Made by a program: the position numbers and the translations under genes. From positions 806,001 to 870,000 of the forward strand of contig NZ_CP056117.1 in the NCBI RefSeq assembly GCF_013375935.1: DNA of 64,000 bases. The letters are read 5' to 3'. A model generated the notes under the pieces. That model had not been told where the DNA came from, did not search any database, and saw only the letters and a program-made list of their open reading frames with translations. Within the stretch, counting starts at the first letter, position 1, and each line of letters starts with the position of its first letter. The stretch is from Enterobacter cloacae (lineage in GTDB: Bacteria; Pseudomonadota; Gammaproteobacteria; Enterobacterales; Enterobacteriaceae). Shown here in pieces: positions 28,430 through 36,843 of this stretch.

Positions 28430-29326
28430 ATGGATGCTAAACAGACGCGGCAGGGCGTTTTACTCGCCCTTGCCGCTTATTTTATTTGGGGTATTGCACC
28501 AGCGTACTTCAAGCTTATCGCCTATGTACCGGCGGACGAGATCCTCACCCACCGCGTCATCTGGTCGTTTTTCTTTATGATCGCGCTGATGAGCATTAGC
28601 CGCCAGTGGTCAGGCGTCAAAACGCTGCTCAAAACCCCGAAGAAGGTGTTCCTGCTTGCGCTCTCCGCGGTGCTGATTGGCGGAAACTGGCTGCTGTTTA
28701 TCTGGGCGGTAAATAACCACCACATGCTCGAAGCGAGCCTTGGCTACTTTATTAATCCGCTGGTGAATATTTTGCTGGGGATGATTTTCCTCGGCGAGCG
28801 GTTCCGCCGCATGCAGTGGGTGGCCGTGATTCTGGCCTTCTGCGGCGTGCTGGTGCAGCTGTGGACCTTCGGCTCGCTGCCGGTTATCGCCCTGGGGCTG
28901 GCATTCAGCTTTGCGTTTTACGGCCTGGTGCGTAAGAAAATTGCCGTAGAAGCGCAGACGGGAATGCTGTTTGAAACCCTGTGGCTGCTGCCGGTTGCCG
29001 CGATCTACCTGTTTGGCATTGCCGACAGCGCGACGAGCCACATGGGCAGCAACCCGTGGTCGCTGAACCTGAAGCTGATGGCCGCAGGCGTGGTCACGAC
29101 GATCCCCCTTCTGTGCTTCACCGGCGCGGCAACGCGTCTGCGCCTCTCCACGCTGGGCTTCTTCCAGTACATTGGCCCGACGCTGATGTTCCTGCTGGCA
29201 GTGGTGTTTTACGGCGAAGTGCCGGGGGCAGATAAGATGGTAACGTTCGCGTTTATCTGGGTGGCGCTGGCGATATTTGTTGCCGATGCGATTTATACCC
29301 AGCGCCGGGTGCGTAAAGGGTTGTAA
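28430..29326 (+). CDS. rarD: EamA/DMT family transporter RarD
   Basis: 298 residues (E. coli 296). Ten membrane segments, EamA repeats, inner membrane. RarD homologues are annotated as chloramphenicol-sensitive proteins; the natural substrate is unknown. It follows yigI by 51 bases. It faces corA across an inverted-repeat element; E. coli has yigF and yigG in this interval and they are absent here. Confidence 0.95.
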   Translation: MDAKQTRQGVLLALAAYFIWGIAPAYFKLIAYVPADEILTHRVIWSFFFMIALMSISRQWSGVKTLLKTPKKVFLLALSAVLIGGNWLLFIWAVNNHHMLEASLGYFINPLVNILLGMIFLGERFRRMQWVAVILAFCGVLVQLWTFGSLPVIALGLAFSFAFYGLVRKKIAVEAQTGMLFETLWLLPVAAIYLFGIADSATSHMGSNPWSLNLKLMAAGVVTTIPLLCFTGAATRLRLSTLGFFQYIGPTLMFLLAVVFYGEVPGADKMVTFAFIWVALAIFVADAIYTQRRVRKGL

Positions 29327-29331
29327 TGCTG

Positions 29332-29366
29332 CCCTCACCCTAACCCTCTCCCACAGGGAGAGGGAA
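29332..29366. repeat. Dispersed CT-rich palindromic repeat
   Basis: CCCTCACCCTAA followed by CCCTCTCCC-ACA-GGGAGAGGG and AA. This motif recurs between genes in Enterobacter, Salmonella and Klebsiella genomes. The nine-base-pair hairpin between the convergent rarD and corA probably ends or protects both transcripts. Confidence 0.75.
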
Positions 29367-29378
29367 TTCCCCTGGATC

Positions 29379-30329
29379 TTACAGCCAGTTCTTCCGCTTG
29401 AAGTACAGATACGGCGCCAGCCCCGCGAGGATCATAAAGATAATCGCCCCCGGGTAGCCAAAGCTCCACTTCAGCTCCGGCATAAACTCAAAGTTCATCC
29501 CGTAGCTGGATGCCACCAGCGTCGGCGGCAGGAACACCACGGATACCACCGAGAAGATCTTGATAATGCGGTTCTGCTCGATGTTGATAAAGCCCATCGC
29601 CGCCTGCATCAGGAAGTTCACCTTCTGGAACAGGGATTCGTTGTGCGGCAGCAGGGATTCGATATCGCGTAAGATCTCACGCGCCTGCTCCAGCTGGCCG
29701 CCCGGCAGACGCGCCTTGCGCACCAGGAAGTTCAGCGCGCGCTGGGTATCCATCAGACACAGGCGCACCTTCCAGCCGATATCTTCCAGCTCCGCCAGCG
29801 TGGACAACGCTTCGTCGTACTCATCGCCCTGATGGCCTTCCATGATCACCCGGCTCAGCTTTTCCAGATCGCTGTAGATGTTTTCAATTTCATCCGCCAG
29901 CTGTTCGATTTTGGTTTCAAACAGGTCCAGCAGCAGCTCGTAGGCGTTGCCGTCCATCATCGCCTGGCTGCGGGCGCGCATGCGGTAGAGACGAAACGCA
30001 GGCAGTTCGCGCTCGCGCAGGGTAAACAGGCGGCCATCACGGATGGTGAACGCCACGGTGGAGTTCCCCGCGTGGTCTTCGGCATCTTCAAAGAAGAAGA
30101 AGGAGTGAATGTGCAGGCCGTCTTCGTCTTCAAAAAAACGGGCGGATGCTTCGATGTCTTCCAGTTCCGGGCGTGTCGCCAGGCTTTGCCCCAGTTCAGA
30201 TTGTACGCGAAGGCGTTCATCGTCGTCCGGCTCGACCAGATCCACCCATACGGCATCAATGAGGGGCTGTGACTCTTCGGCTTCAAGCCGAGTCAGTCGG
30301 TTATTTTCGAGTTGAAATGCGCTCAGCAT
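29379..30329 (-). CDS. corA: Magnesium/cobalt transporter CorA
   Basis: 316 residues, the same as E. coli CorA. Large N-terminal cytosolic domain, a long stalk helix, two C-terminal membrane helices and the selectivity signature [11 protein letters not shown] between them; basic C-terminus KRKNWL. Pentameric channel for Mg, Co and Ni. The ATG at 30329 is chosen because GGGAG precedes it by eight bases and it matches E. coli; a 16-codon extension is unsupported. The long leader upstream suggests RNA-level control. Confidence 0.96.
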   Translation of the reverse strand: MLSAFQLENNRLTRLEAEESQPLIDAVWVDLVEPDDDERLRVQSELGQSLATRPELEDIEASARFFEDEDGLHIHSFFFFEDAEDHAGNSTVAFTIRDGRLFTLRERELPAFRLYRMRARSQAMMDGNAYELLLDLFETKIEQLADEIENIYSDLEKLSRVIMEGHQGDEYDEALSTLAELEDIGWKVRLCLMDTQRALNFLVRKARLPGGQLEQAREILRDIESLLPHNESLFQKVNFLMQAAMGFINIEQNRIIKIFSVVSVVFLPPTLVASSYGMNFEFMPELKWSFGYPGAIIFMILAGLAPYLYFKRKNWL

Positions 30330-30685
30330 GACCGGGACTCCCAATGCAAAAAATATCGGACAGTTCGGTGGGCACACAGAAACAAATTGGGTTTCAGACC
30401 ATTAAACAGCCTGACTCAGCGCGACGGGAATGATGCAGTCGCTGACAACCACTAAGGCCATCAGCAAGAGGAGATAGCCTTAGGAGTTGTTCCTGGATGA
30501 CAGGGAATTGAGCCAGTATCTACTGGGTGTGTCCAAGGCGAATGTCCTCTTAGCGTAATCGTGCGCGCATGTTACGCCAGCAATAACTGTGGCGTCAACA
30601 CGCAACGGAACGCTGAAGGGCATTAATTGACCTTCAACGTATAAGGCTAGCAGATTATTACAAAATAGTGATATTTTTCTGAAAG
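30330..30685 (-). promoter_or_regulatory. Long corA leader region
   Basis: About 355 bases between corA and the end of uvrD without a large gene. It holds a short leader frame (30402-30461) and a hairpin at about 30452-30477 with arms CTAAGGC and GCCTTAG, whose loop carries the AGCAAGAGGA sequence. Salmonella corA is controlled by Rho-dependent attenuation through a short leader ORF, so a similar device is likely here. E. coli yigE, from this interval, is absent. The promoter was not located. Confidence 0.55.
30402..30461 (-). CDS. Putative 19-residue corA leader peptide
   Basis: ATG frame of 19 codons ending in TAA, rich in Val, Ala and Ile with one Cys and one Pro (starts MALVVVSDC). It lies 72 bases upstream of corA, and its start codon sits in one arm of a hairpin. 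No strong ribosome binding site is visible. The call rests on position and on the corL leader peptide known for Salmonella corA. Confidence 0.4.
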   Translation of the reverse strand: MALVVVSDCIIPVALSQAV

Positions 30686-32848
30686 TTACACACTTTCCAG
30701 CTTAGCATAGGCCGCTACCAGCCATTTGATCCCCTGCCCCTGGAACGCGACCTGCAAACGGCTGTGCTCGCCGCTGCCTTCCAGGTTCACGATGGTTCCT
30801 TCGCCAAACTTCGAATGGCGAACGCGCTGGCCCAGCTTGTAGCCGGTGTCGGTTTCAGAGATTGGCGACCCCATACGCTGATGGCTGACCGGACGGCTGA
30901 TGCTGGCGCGCAGACGCACCTCTTCCACGCACTCTTCCGGCAGCTCGCCGATAAAGCGCGACGGACGGTGATACACCTCTTTCCCGTACAGACGGCGGGT
31001 TTCGGCGTAGGTCAGCGTCAGTTTCTGCATCGCACGGGTCACGCCCACGTAGGCCAGACGACGCTCCTCTTCCAGCCGTCCGCCCTCATCCAGCGACATC
31101 TGGCTCGGGAACATGCCTTCTTCCATCCCGACGATAAACACCTGCGGGAACTCCAGACCTTTCGCGGAGTGCAGGGTCATCAGCTGAACCGCATCCTGCC
31201 AGGTATCGGCCTGCCCTTCACCCGCCTCAAGCGCGGCGTGAGAGAGGAATGCCTGCAACGGCATCAGGTCTTCATCTTCTTCGTTGTAGCTGAACTGGCG
31301 CGTTGCCGTCACCAGTTCCTCTAAGTTCTCAATACGGGTCTGGCCCTTCTCGCCTTTTTCCTGCTCGTACATGGTGCGCAGGCCGGAGTCTTTGATTACC
31401 CGGTCAGTCTGCACGTGCAGCGGCATGTCGGCGGTTTCCTGCGCCAGCGCGTCAATTAGCTCCAGGAAGCGCTGCAGCGCGCTCGCGGCGCGCCCGGCGA
31501 GGGCTTTTTCCTGTAACAGCTCGCGGCACGCCTGCCAGAGCGTGAGCTGGCGATCGCGCGAGGCCTGGCGCACCACGTCCAGCGTACGGTCACCGATGCC
31601 GCGCGTCGGCGTGTTTACCACGCGCTCAAACGCCGCATCGTCGTTACGGTTGGCAATCAGGCGCAGATACGAAAGGGCATCTTTGATTTCCTGACGTTCG
31701 AAGAAGCGCATACCGCCATAAATACGGTACGGCATGCTCACCTGTAACAGCGCCTCTTCCAGCACGCGCGATTGGGCGTTGCTGCGATAGAGAATGGCAC
31801 ACTGCTCCAGCGCGCCGCCGTTGTCCTGCCAGGTTTTGATGCGGTTCACCACGAAGCGCGATTCGTCGAGCTCGTTGAAGGCGCAATAAATCGAAATAGG
31901 TTCGCCGTCGACGCCGTCGGTCCACAGCTTTTTACCCAGACGCCCGTTGTTGTTTTCAATCAGGGCGTTGGCCGCGCTCAGAATGTTGCTGGTTGAACGG
32001 TAGTTCTGCTCCAGTCGGATGGTTTGCGCGCCGGGGAAATCGTTGAGGAAGCGCTGGATGTTCTCTACCTGCGCCCCGCGCCAGCCGTAGATAGACTGGT
32101 CGTCATCCCCTACGATCATCACCTTGCCGGTATCCCCCGCCAGCAGGCGGATCCAGGCGTACTGGATGTTGTTGGTATCCTGGAATTCGTCCACCAGGAT
32201 GTTGGTGAAGCGCTCGCGGTAATGTTGCAGGATATGCGGCTTATTCAGCCACAGCTCGTGGGCGCGCAGCAGCAGCTCGGCGAAATCGACCAGGCCGGCG
32301 CGGTCGCACGCTTCCTGATAGGCCTTGTACACGTTCTGCCAGGCCTGCTCGACCGGATTGCCGAAGCTCTGAATGTGGTGCGGGCGCAGCCCCTCGTCTT
32401 TCTGACCGTTGATGTACCACATCGCCTGACGCGGCGGCCACTGCTTCTCGTCGAGGTTCATCGCCTTAATCAGGCGTTTAAGCAGGCGAAGCTGGTCTTC
32501 ACTGTCGAGGATCTGGAAATCCTGCGGCAGGTTGGCGTCCATGTGGTGCGCGCGCAGCAGACGGTGCGCCAGGCCGTGGAAGGTGCCAACCCACATGCCG
32601 CCCTGGCTGGTGCCCATCAGCTGTGCGATACGGTGGCGCATCTCTGCTGCCGCCTTGTTGGTAAACGTCACCGCCATGATGGAGTACGGCGAACAGTTCT
32701 CCACGCTCTGGAGCCAGGCGATACGGTGAACCAGCACGCGCGTCTTACCACTGCCCGCTCCAGCCAGTACCAGCAGGTTTGTACGCGAGGCGGCAACCGC
32801 GTCACGCTGTTTGTCATTAAGGCTGTCGAGCAGGTAAGAAACGTCCAT
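30686..32848 (-). CDS. uvrD: DNA helicase II UvrD
   Basis: 720 residues, the same as E. coli UvrD. SF1A helicase: Walker A GAGSGKTR (about 30-37), DEFQDTN (about 220), [13 protein letters not shown], the QNYRST motif and VQLMTLHSAKGLEFP; a C-terminal Tudor-like domain (KLGQRVRHSKFGEGTIV) binds RNA polymerase. It acts in nucleotide excision and mismatch repair. The ATG at 32848 is chosen over a GTG four codons upstream because it gives the conserved MDVSYLL start. A LexA box lies 52 bases upstream. Confidence 0.97.
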   Translation of the reverse strand: MDVSYLLDSLNDKQRDAVAASRTNLLVLAGAGSGKTRVLVHRIAWLQSVENCSPYSIMAVTFTNKAAAEMRHRIAQLMGTSQGGMWVGTFHGLAHRLLRAHHMDANLPQDFQILDSEDQLRLLKRLIKAMNLDEKQWPPRQAMWYINGQKDEGLRPHHIQSFGNPVEQAWQNVYKAYQEACDRAGLVDFAELLLRAHELWLNKPHILQHYRERFTNILVDEFQDTNNIQYAWIRLLAGDTGKVMIVGDDDQSIYGWRGAQVENIQRFLNDFPGAQTIRLEQNYRSTSNILSAANALIENNNGRLGKKLWTDGVDGEPISIYCAFNELDESRFVVNRIKTWQDNGGALEQCAILYRSNAQSRVLEEALLQVSMPYRIYGGMRFFERQEIKDALSYLRLIANRNDDAAFERVVNTPTRGIGDRTLDVVRQASRDRQLTLWQACRELLQEKALAGRAASALQRFLELIDALAQETADMPLHVQTDRVIKDSGLRTMYEQEKGEKGQTRIENLEELVTATRQFSYNEEDEDLMPLQAFLSHAALEAGEGQADTWQDAVQLMTLHSAKGLEFPQVFIVGMEEGMFPSQMSLDEGGRLEEERRLAYVGVTRAMQKLTLTYAETRRLYGKEVYHRPSRFIGELPEECVEEVRLRASISRPVSHQRMGSPISETDTGYKLGQRVRHSKFGEGTIVNLEGSGEHSRLQVAFQGQGIKWLVAAYAKLESV

Positions 32849-32899
32849 TGGCACCGTCACGTCATGTCGGGCAGGCGAATGTTTCCACTCGCCAAAACC

Positions 32900-32915
32900 C
32901 TGTTAATTTATACAG
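32900..32915 (-). promoter_or_regulatory. LexA (SOS) box of uvrD
   Basis: CTGT-N8-ACAG with an AT-rich centre (CTGTATAAATTAACAG on the minus strand), close to the LexA consensus. It lies in the short gap between yigB and uvrD, so uvrD is expected to be SOS-inducible, as in E. coli. Confidence 0.85.
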
Positions 32916-32927
32916 AACAATTGATGA

Positions 32928-33644
32928 TTATATCAGCGTCGTGAGGGATGCCAACCGTGAAATTTCCACGTGCGGCAGAAGACGGCTGTCGGAAGTGGTC
33001 ATCAGGTCGGCGTTTTCCGGCTTGATCCAGCAGGCCTGCATGCCGCAGCGGATCGCCCCGGCGACGTCCGTGGTCAGGTCATCGCCCACGTGCAGAATTT
33101 CACCGAGCGGCAAGCCCAGCTTTTCCGCCGCCAGATGATACATATCGTTGAACGGCTTCGAGCGTCCGTGCGGGCCCGCGCGCAGCACGAACTGAAAATA
33201 ATTCCCCAGGCCAAACAGTTCTGGCTGGGCATTGCCGTTTGTTATTGCCACCAGCGGCCATTTCGCGGCCAGTTTAGCCAGCGTGTCGTGGGTTTCCTGC
33301 GGCACGTCGATGCGGCTACGCCATCTGGCGAAGTTTTCCATGGCCGCTTCGGCACCCACGGCCGCTTCCTGCGCGCTCAGGCCCGCGTTGAGCATTGCCT
33401 GCTCAACAGCACGACGACGCCATTCGGTTACGTCGTGGTAAATCTCCGGTTCGGTTTCCCGCAGGGACTGGCGCAGCAGCTGGAAGTCTTTGTTCTGCAT
33501 CGCTTTCAGCGCAGGATGATAGTTCTGCACAAACGCCAGCGACTCCTGCTCGGTGCGCACGATCACCGGGCGGTTGTCGTAAAGGGTGTCATCAAGATCA
33601 AACGTCAGGGCTGAGATCTGACCGAGTGGGCGGTAAAAACGCAT
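32928..33644 (-). CDS. yigB: HAD phosphatase YigB (FMN phosphatase)
   Basis: 238 residues, the same as E. coli YigB. HAD nucleophile motif [10 protein letters not shown] (about 14-23), the AITNGN motif II and the [13 protein letters not shown] motif IV. It converts FMN to riboflavin in E. coli. It shares a base with the xerC stop, so it is the last gene of lptM-dapF-yigA-xerC-yigB. Confidence 0.95.
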   Translation of the reverse strand: MRFYRPLGQISALTFDLDDTLYDNRPVIVRTEQESLAFVQNYHPALKAMQNKDFQLLRQSLRETEPEIYHDVTEWRRRAVEQAMLNAGLSAQEAAVGAEAAMENFARWRSRIDVPQETHDTLAKLAAKWPLVAITNGNAQPELFGLGNYFQFVLRAGPHGRSKPFNDMYHLAAEKLGLPLGEILHVGDDLTTDVAGAIRCGMQACWIKPENADLMTTSDSRLLPHVEISRLASLTTLI

Positions 33645-34546
33645 TATTTCCCCCGTTTGGCGCGTGGATGCGCCGCGTCATACACCGAGGCAAGGTGTTG
33701 GAAGTCTAAGTGGGTATAGATTTGAGTGGTCGACAGATTCGCATGGCCAAGAAGCTCCTGCACGCCGCGCAGGTCGCCGCTCGATTCCAGCATGTGCGTC
33801 GCAAAAGAGTGGCGCAGCTTGTGCGGGTGAACGTGGCTGTTCAGCCCCTGTTTGATCCCCCACTCCGCAAAGCGCTTCTGCACGTTTCGCGCCGAGATCC
33901 GCTTGCCGAGCTTCGATAAGAACAGCGCATCGTCTTCCGCGCCAAACAGCCCGCGCAGATCCAGCCAGTGCTCGATCCACGAGACGGCGTTGCGGCCAAT
34001 CGGCAGGCGGCGCTCTTTGCTGCCCTTGCCCATGACCCAAACTTCGCCCGTTTCCAGATCGAGGTGTTTTATGTCGAGATTGACCAGCTCTGACAGACGC
34101 AGCCCGGCCCCGTACATCACTTCCAGCATCGCGCGGTCGCGCACGGCCAGCGGATCGTTAAGATCGATATCCAGCAGGCGGTTTACGTCGTCAACGTCGA
34201 TATTTTTAGGCAGATGGCGCGGAGCCTTTGGCGTGGCAATACCCTTTGCCGGGTTGGCTTTCAGGCTGCCCTGGCTGACCAGCCAGTCGAAGAAGCTGCG
34301 CAGCGCAGAGAGCCGGAGCGCCAGGCTCGCCGGGCTTAAGTTTTTTTTACGGCTACGCACCACGAAGCCGCGTACCGTCGCGGCGTCGCACTGCTGCCAG
34401 CTTTTAAGGCCGATGTCGCCGGCAATCTGCATGATGGCTTCAAGCTGGCGCCGATAGTTCAGCAGCGTGACGGGGCTAAGCTGACGTTCCACGCTCAGGT
34501 AACGCAGAAAGCGCGTGACGTCAGCGGCGAGGAGATCGTCCATCAT
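33644..34546 (-). CDS. xerC: Tyrosine recombinase XerC
   Basis: 300 residues (E. coli 298). N-terminal SAM-like core-binding domain and a C-terminal catalytic domain with the Arg in GAGLRLSEL, Lys in [22 protein letters not shown] and the final [13 protein letters not shown] with the Tyr nucleophile. With XerD it resolves chromosome dimers at dif. An ATGA overlap couples it to yigA. A housekeeping recombinase, not a mobile-element integrase. Confidence 0.97.
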   Translation of the reverse strand: MMDDLLAADVTRFLRYLSVERQLSPVTLLNYRRQLEAIMQIAGDIGLKSWQQCDAATVRGFVVRSRKKNLSPASLALRLSALRSFFDWLVSQGSLKANPAKGIATPKAPRHLPKNIDVDDVNRLLDIDLNDPLAVRDRAMLEVMYGAGLRLSELVNLDIKHLDLETGEVWVMGKGSKERRLPIGRNAVSWIEHWLDLRGLFGAEDDALFLSKLGKRISARNVQKRFAEWGIKQGLNSHVHPHKLRHSFATHMLESSGDLRGVQELLGHANLSTTQIYTHLDFQHLASVYDAAHPRAKRGK

Positions 34547-35250
34547 ACGCGCTCGATCCAGCGCTCCAGCAGCTCGGGCAGCATCAGTGCCACCTCCTGC
34601 AACAGCTGCGTGCCCTGCCCCTGCTCATAGTGATGCGCGTCGCGGCTGGTAAATAACATCACCCCCAGATCGCCGTCGCGCCCCATCAGCGACATCGCCA
34701 CCGAGCCGATGGCTTTAGCTTCAGGCAGCACCACCAGCAGCTCTGGTCCGTTCAGCGGCCCCAGATAATGGTGCTCGTGGCCCAGACGCTGAATGCGCAG
34801 CGGCTCAAACGCCTGACGGCTCAGCGCCAGGTGGGTAAAACCGGACGGCGCGCCAATACGCCAGCGGTCAGGGAACAGGCGGATAGTTGCGCCTGCCAGC
34901 CCCAGCTCGCGCGCCCAGCGGTGGAAGCGGTTGAGGAACTCTTCGAGGCTGTGCGCAGAAGCCAGGCGCGCCTGCAGGTGCAGAAGGCGGTAGAACAGGC
35001 TTTCGTTAGTGCTGGCCTGCTCCATCAGCAGCGTCATGTTCTCTTCGAGCTGGCTGATGTGGTTGCGCGAGCGCGCCATGTGCCATTCGACCAGCGACAC
35101 GGTCTCGCGAACCGGATGCGGCACGCGCATCCGTTCGACGACGCGTGCATTGCGGATAAAAAACTCAGGATTGTTCAGCAGGTAATCCACAACTGCGCTA
35201 TCGTCCAGCTCCGTTACGGGTTCCTGCAGTTCTTCCCCTGGTTGCTTCAT
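34543..35250 (-). CDS. yigA: DUF484 family protein YigA
   Basis: 235 residues, the E. coli YigA length. GAF-like DUF484 domain with an N-terminal helix ([14 protein letters not shown]). Always found between dapF and xerC in enterobacteria; function unknown. Overlaps dapF and xerC by four bases each. Confidence 0.92.
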   Translation of the reverse strand: MKQPGEELQEPVTELDDSAVVDYLLNNPEFFIRNARVVERMRVPHPVRETVSLVEWHMARSRNHISQLEENMTLLMEQASTNESLFYRLLHLQARLASAHSLEEFLNRFHRWARELGLAGATIRLFPDRWRIGAPSGFTHLALSRQAFEPLRIQRLGHEHHYLGPLNGPELLVVLPEAKAIGSVAMSLMGRDGDLGVMLFTSRDAHHYEQGQGTQLLQEVALMLPELLERWIERV

Positions 35251-36071
35251 AGATGGATAAACCCGTCATAAACATGTGTCGCCGGGCCAGTCATGTACAG
35301 TGGATGACCCGGTCCTTTCCAGGCGATATCAAGCCGCCCACCTGGCAATTCCACGCGAACCTCTTCCGCCAGTAACCCCTGGGAGATACCAACAGCCACG
35401 GCCGCACAGGCACCGCTTCCGCAGGCCTGGGTTTCACCCGCGCCGCGCTCGTAAACCCGCAGGCGAATGAGTTCACGCTTCACCACCTGCATGAAGCCGA
35501 TGTTCGCCCGCTCAGGGAAGCGTTCATGGCCTTCCAGCACCGGGCCAAGCGTTTCAACCGCGGCGGTGGCAACATCATCCACCTGAATTACGCAGTGCGG
35601 GTTACCCATCGAGACGACGCCGCACAATACTGTCTGCTCGGCGGCACGCATGATATAGGTCTTTTCCGCTTTGTTGGCGCGAAACGGCACGGCAGACGGT
35701 TCGAAGTTGGGCTCGCCCATGTGCACGCGCACCAGCTCGTCGTCAGTGACGCTGAGCACCATCCGGCCATTGGCCGTGCTGACGCGGATATCGCGCTTGT
35801 TGGTCAGCCCTTTCAGGCGAACAAAGCGGGCAAAACAGCGCGCGCCGTTGCCGCACTGGGAGACTTCACTGCCGTCGGCGTTAAAAATGCGATAGTGGAA
35901 GTCCAGGTCAGGATCGTAAGGAGGTTCCACCACCAGCAGCTGATCAAACCCCACTCCCACGTGTCGATCCGCCAGACGACGGATCAGCTCCGGGGAGAAA
36001 AAAACATTCTGCGTTACCGCGTCGACGACCATAAAATCGTTGCCAAGGCCATGCATTTTAGAGAACTGCAT
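35247..36071 (-). CDS. dapF: Diaminopimelate epimerase
   Basis: 274 residues, the same as E. coli DapF. Converts LL- to meso-diaminopimelate for lysine and peptidoglycan. The two catalytic cysteines are in QCGNGARC (about 72-79, Cys73) and ACGSGACA (about 216-223, Cys217). The ATG at 36071 is chosen because GGAG lies five bases before it and it starts as in E. coli (MQFSKMHG). Confidence 0.97.
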   Translation of the reverse strand: MQFSKMHGLGNDFMVVDAVTQNVFFSPELIRRLADRHVGVGFDQLLVVEPPYDPDLDFHYRIFNADGSEVSQCGNGARCFARFVRLKGLTNKRDIRVSTANGRMVLSVTDDELVRVHMGEPNFEPSAVPFRANKAEKTYIMRAAEQTVLCGVVSMGNPHCVIQVDDVATAAVETLGPVLEGHERFPERANIGFMQVVKRELIRLRVYERGAGETQACGSGACAAVAVGISQGLLAEEVRVELPGGRLDIAWKGPGHPLYMTGPATHVYDGFIHL

Positions 36072-36106
36072 CATTTGCTCCATTGCGCGGGTACAGAACG
36101 TAATCG

Positions 36107-36310
36107 TCAGAGATTGACCTGAGTCGGGCCACCGTTGTTGCCGCGATCGTTAGTATTCGGCGTTGATGACTCGATACCACTTTGCACCGGTTTCGTCGGC
36201 GGTGGTGCGTTTTTATCCTCTGGCGGGAAGTACAGCGGCCCTTTCAGTCCACAGCCGGTCAGGCTAAACAGAGTGACAAGAACGGCAAGCGTTCGAAAGA
36301 CGTTTTTCAT
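36107..36310 (-). CDS. lptM: LptM (YifL) outer-membrane lipoprotein
   Basis: 67 residues, the same as E. coli LptM/YifL. Signal peptide with lipobox LTGC and Cys20, then [10 protein letters not shown] and a Pro/Asn-rich tail. In E. coli LptM helps the LPS translocon LptD-LptE mature. A longer frame reaches upstream, but only this start gives a lipoprotein signal. It lies 35 bases before dapF, and its promoter must lie in the divergent gap with cyaY. Confidence 0.94.
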   Translation of the reverse strand: MKNVFRTLAVLVTLFSLTGCGLKGPLYFPPEDKNAPPPTKPVQSGIESSTPNTNDRGNNGGPTQVNL

Positions 36311-36445
36311 GTAGAGGTTGCCCGTAAGTTCAAATCTGTTTCTATCATCGCAGGAGAAGACACAAAAGCAAGAGTTTGCCGCTTTCCTGCAACGGGAATT
36401 ATTTAGCGTTATACTGCCGCCATCACGAAAAACAGGAACAACACC

Positions 36446-36766
36446 ATGAACGACAGTGAATTTCATCGCCTTGCCGACACCCTGTGGATGACCATCGAAG
36501 AGCGTCTGGACGACTGGGACGGCGACAGCGATATCGATTGTGAAATCAACGGCGGGATCCTGACCCTGAGTTTTGAAAACGGCAGCAAAATCATTATTAA
36601 CCGCCAGGAGCCGCTTCACCAGGTATGGCTGGCGGCCAAACAGGGCGGCTATCACTTTGATCTGAAAGGTGACGAGTGGATTTGCGACCGCAGCGGCGAA
36701 ACGTTCTGGGATCTGCTGGAGCAGGCAGCGACGGCGCAGGCGGGCGAGGACGTGAGTTTCAGGTAG
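36446..36766 (+). CDS. cyaY: Frataxin-like iron donor CyaY
   Basis: 106 residues, the same as E. coli CyaY. Acidic first helix ([24 protein letters not shown]) and the conserved beta sheet ([20 protein letters not shown]-type strand and WICDRSGE). Binds iron and modulates IscS-dependent iron-sulfur cluster assembly. Divergent from lptM, convergent with cyaA across a REP element. Confidence 0.97.
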   Translation: MNDSEFHRLADTLWMTIEERLDDWDGDSDIDCEINGGILTLSFENGSKIIINRQEPLHQVWLAAKQGGYHFDLKGDEWICDRSGETFWDLLEQAATAQAGEDVSFR

Positions 36767-36774
36767 TTTTTTGC

Positions 36775-36836
36775 TGCCCGGTGGCGGCTATGCACCGGGC
36801 CTGCAACGGCTCGAAAAGCGCAAGCGCCACCCGGCT
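36775..36836. repeat. Paired REP/BIME-like element between cyaY and cyaA
   Basis: A complete REP palindrome (GCCCGGTGGCGGCTATGCACCGGGC) is followed by a partial unit in opposite orientation (GCAAGCGCCACCCGGC). Typical of a BIME at a convergent gene end. Confidence 0.7.
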
Positions 36837-36843
36837 AAAAGAC

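Noticed and set aside
33644-34546. xerC as a mobile-element integrase
   Set aside because: Sequence, length and the dapF-yigA-xerC-yigB context identify the housekeeping chromosome-dimer recombinase.
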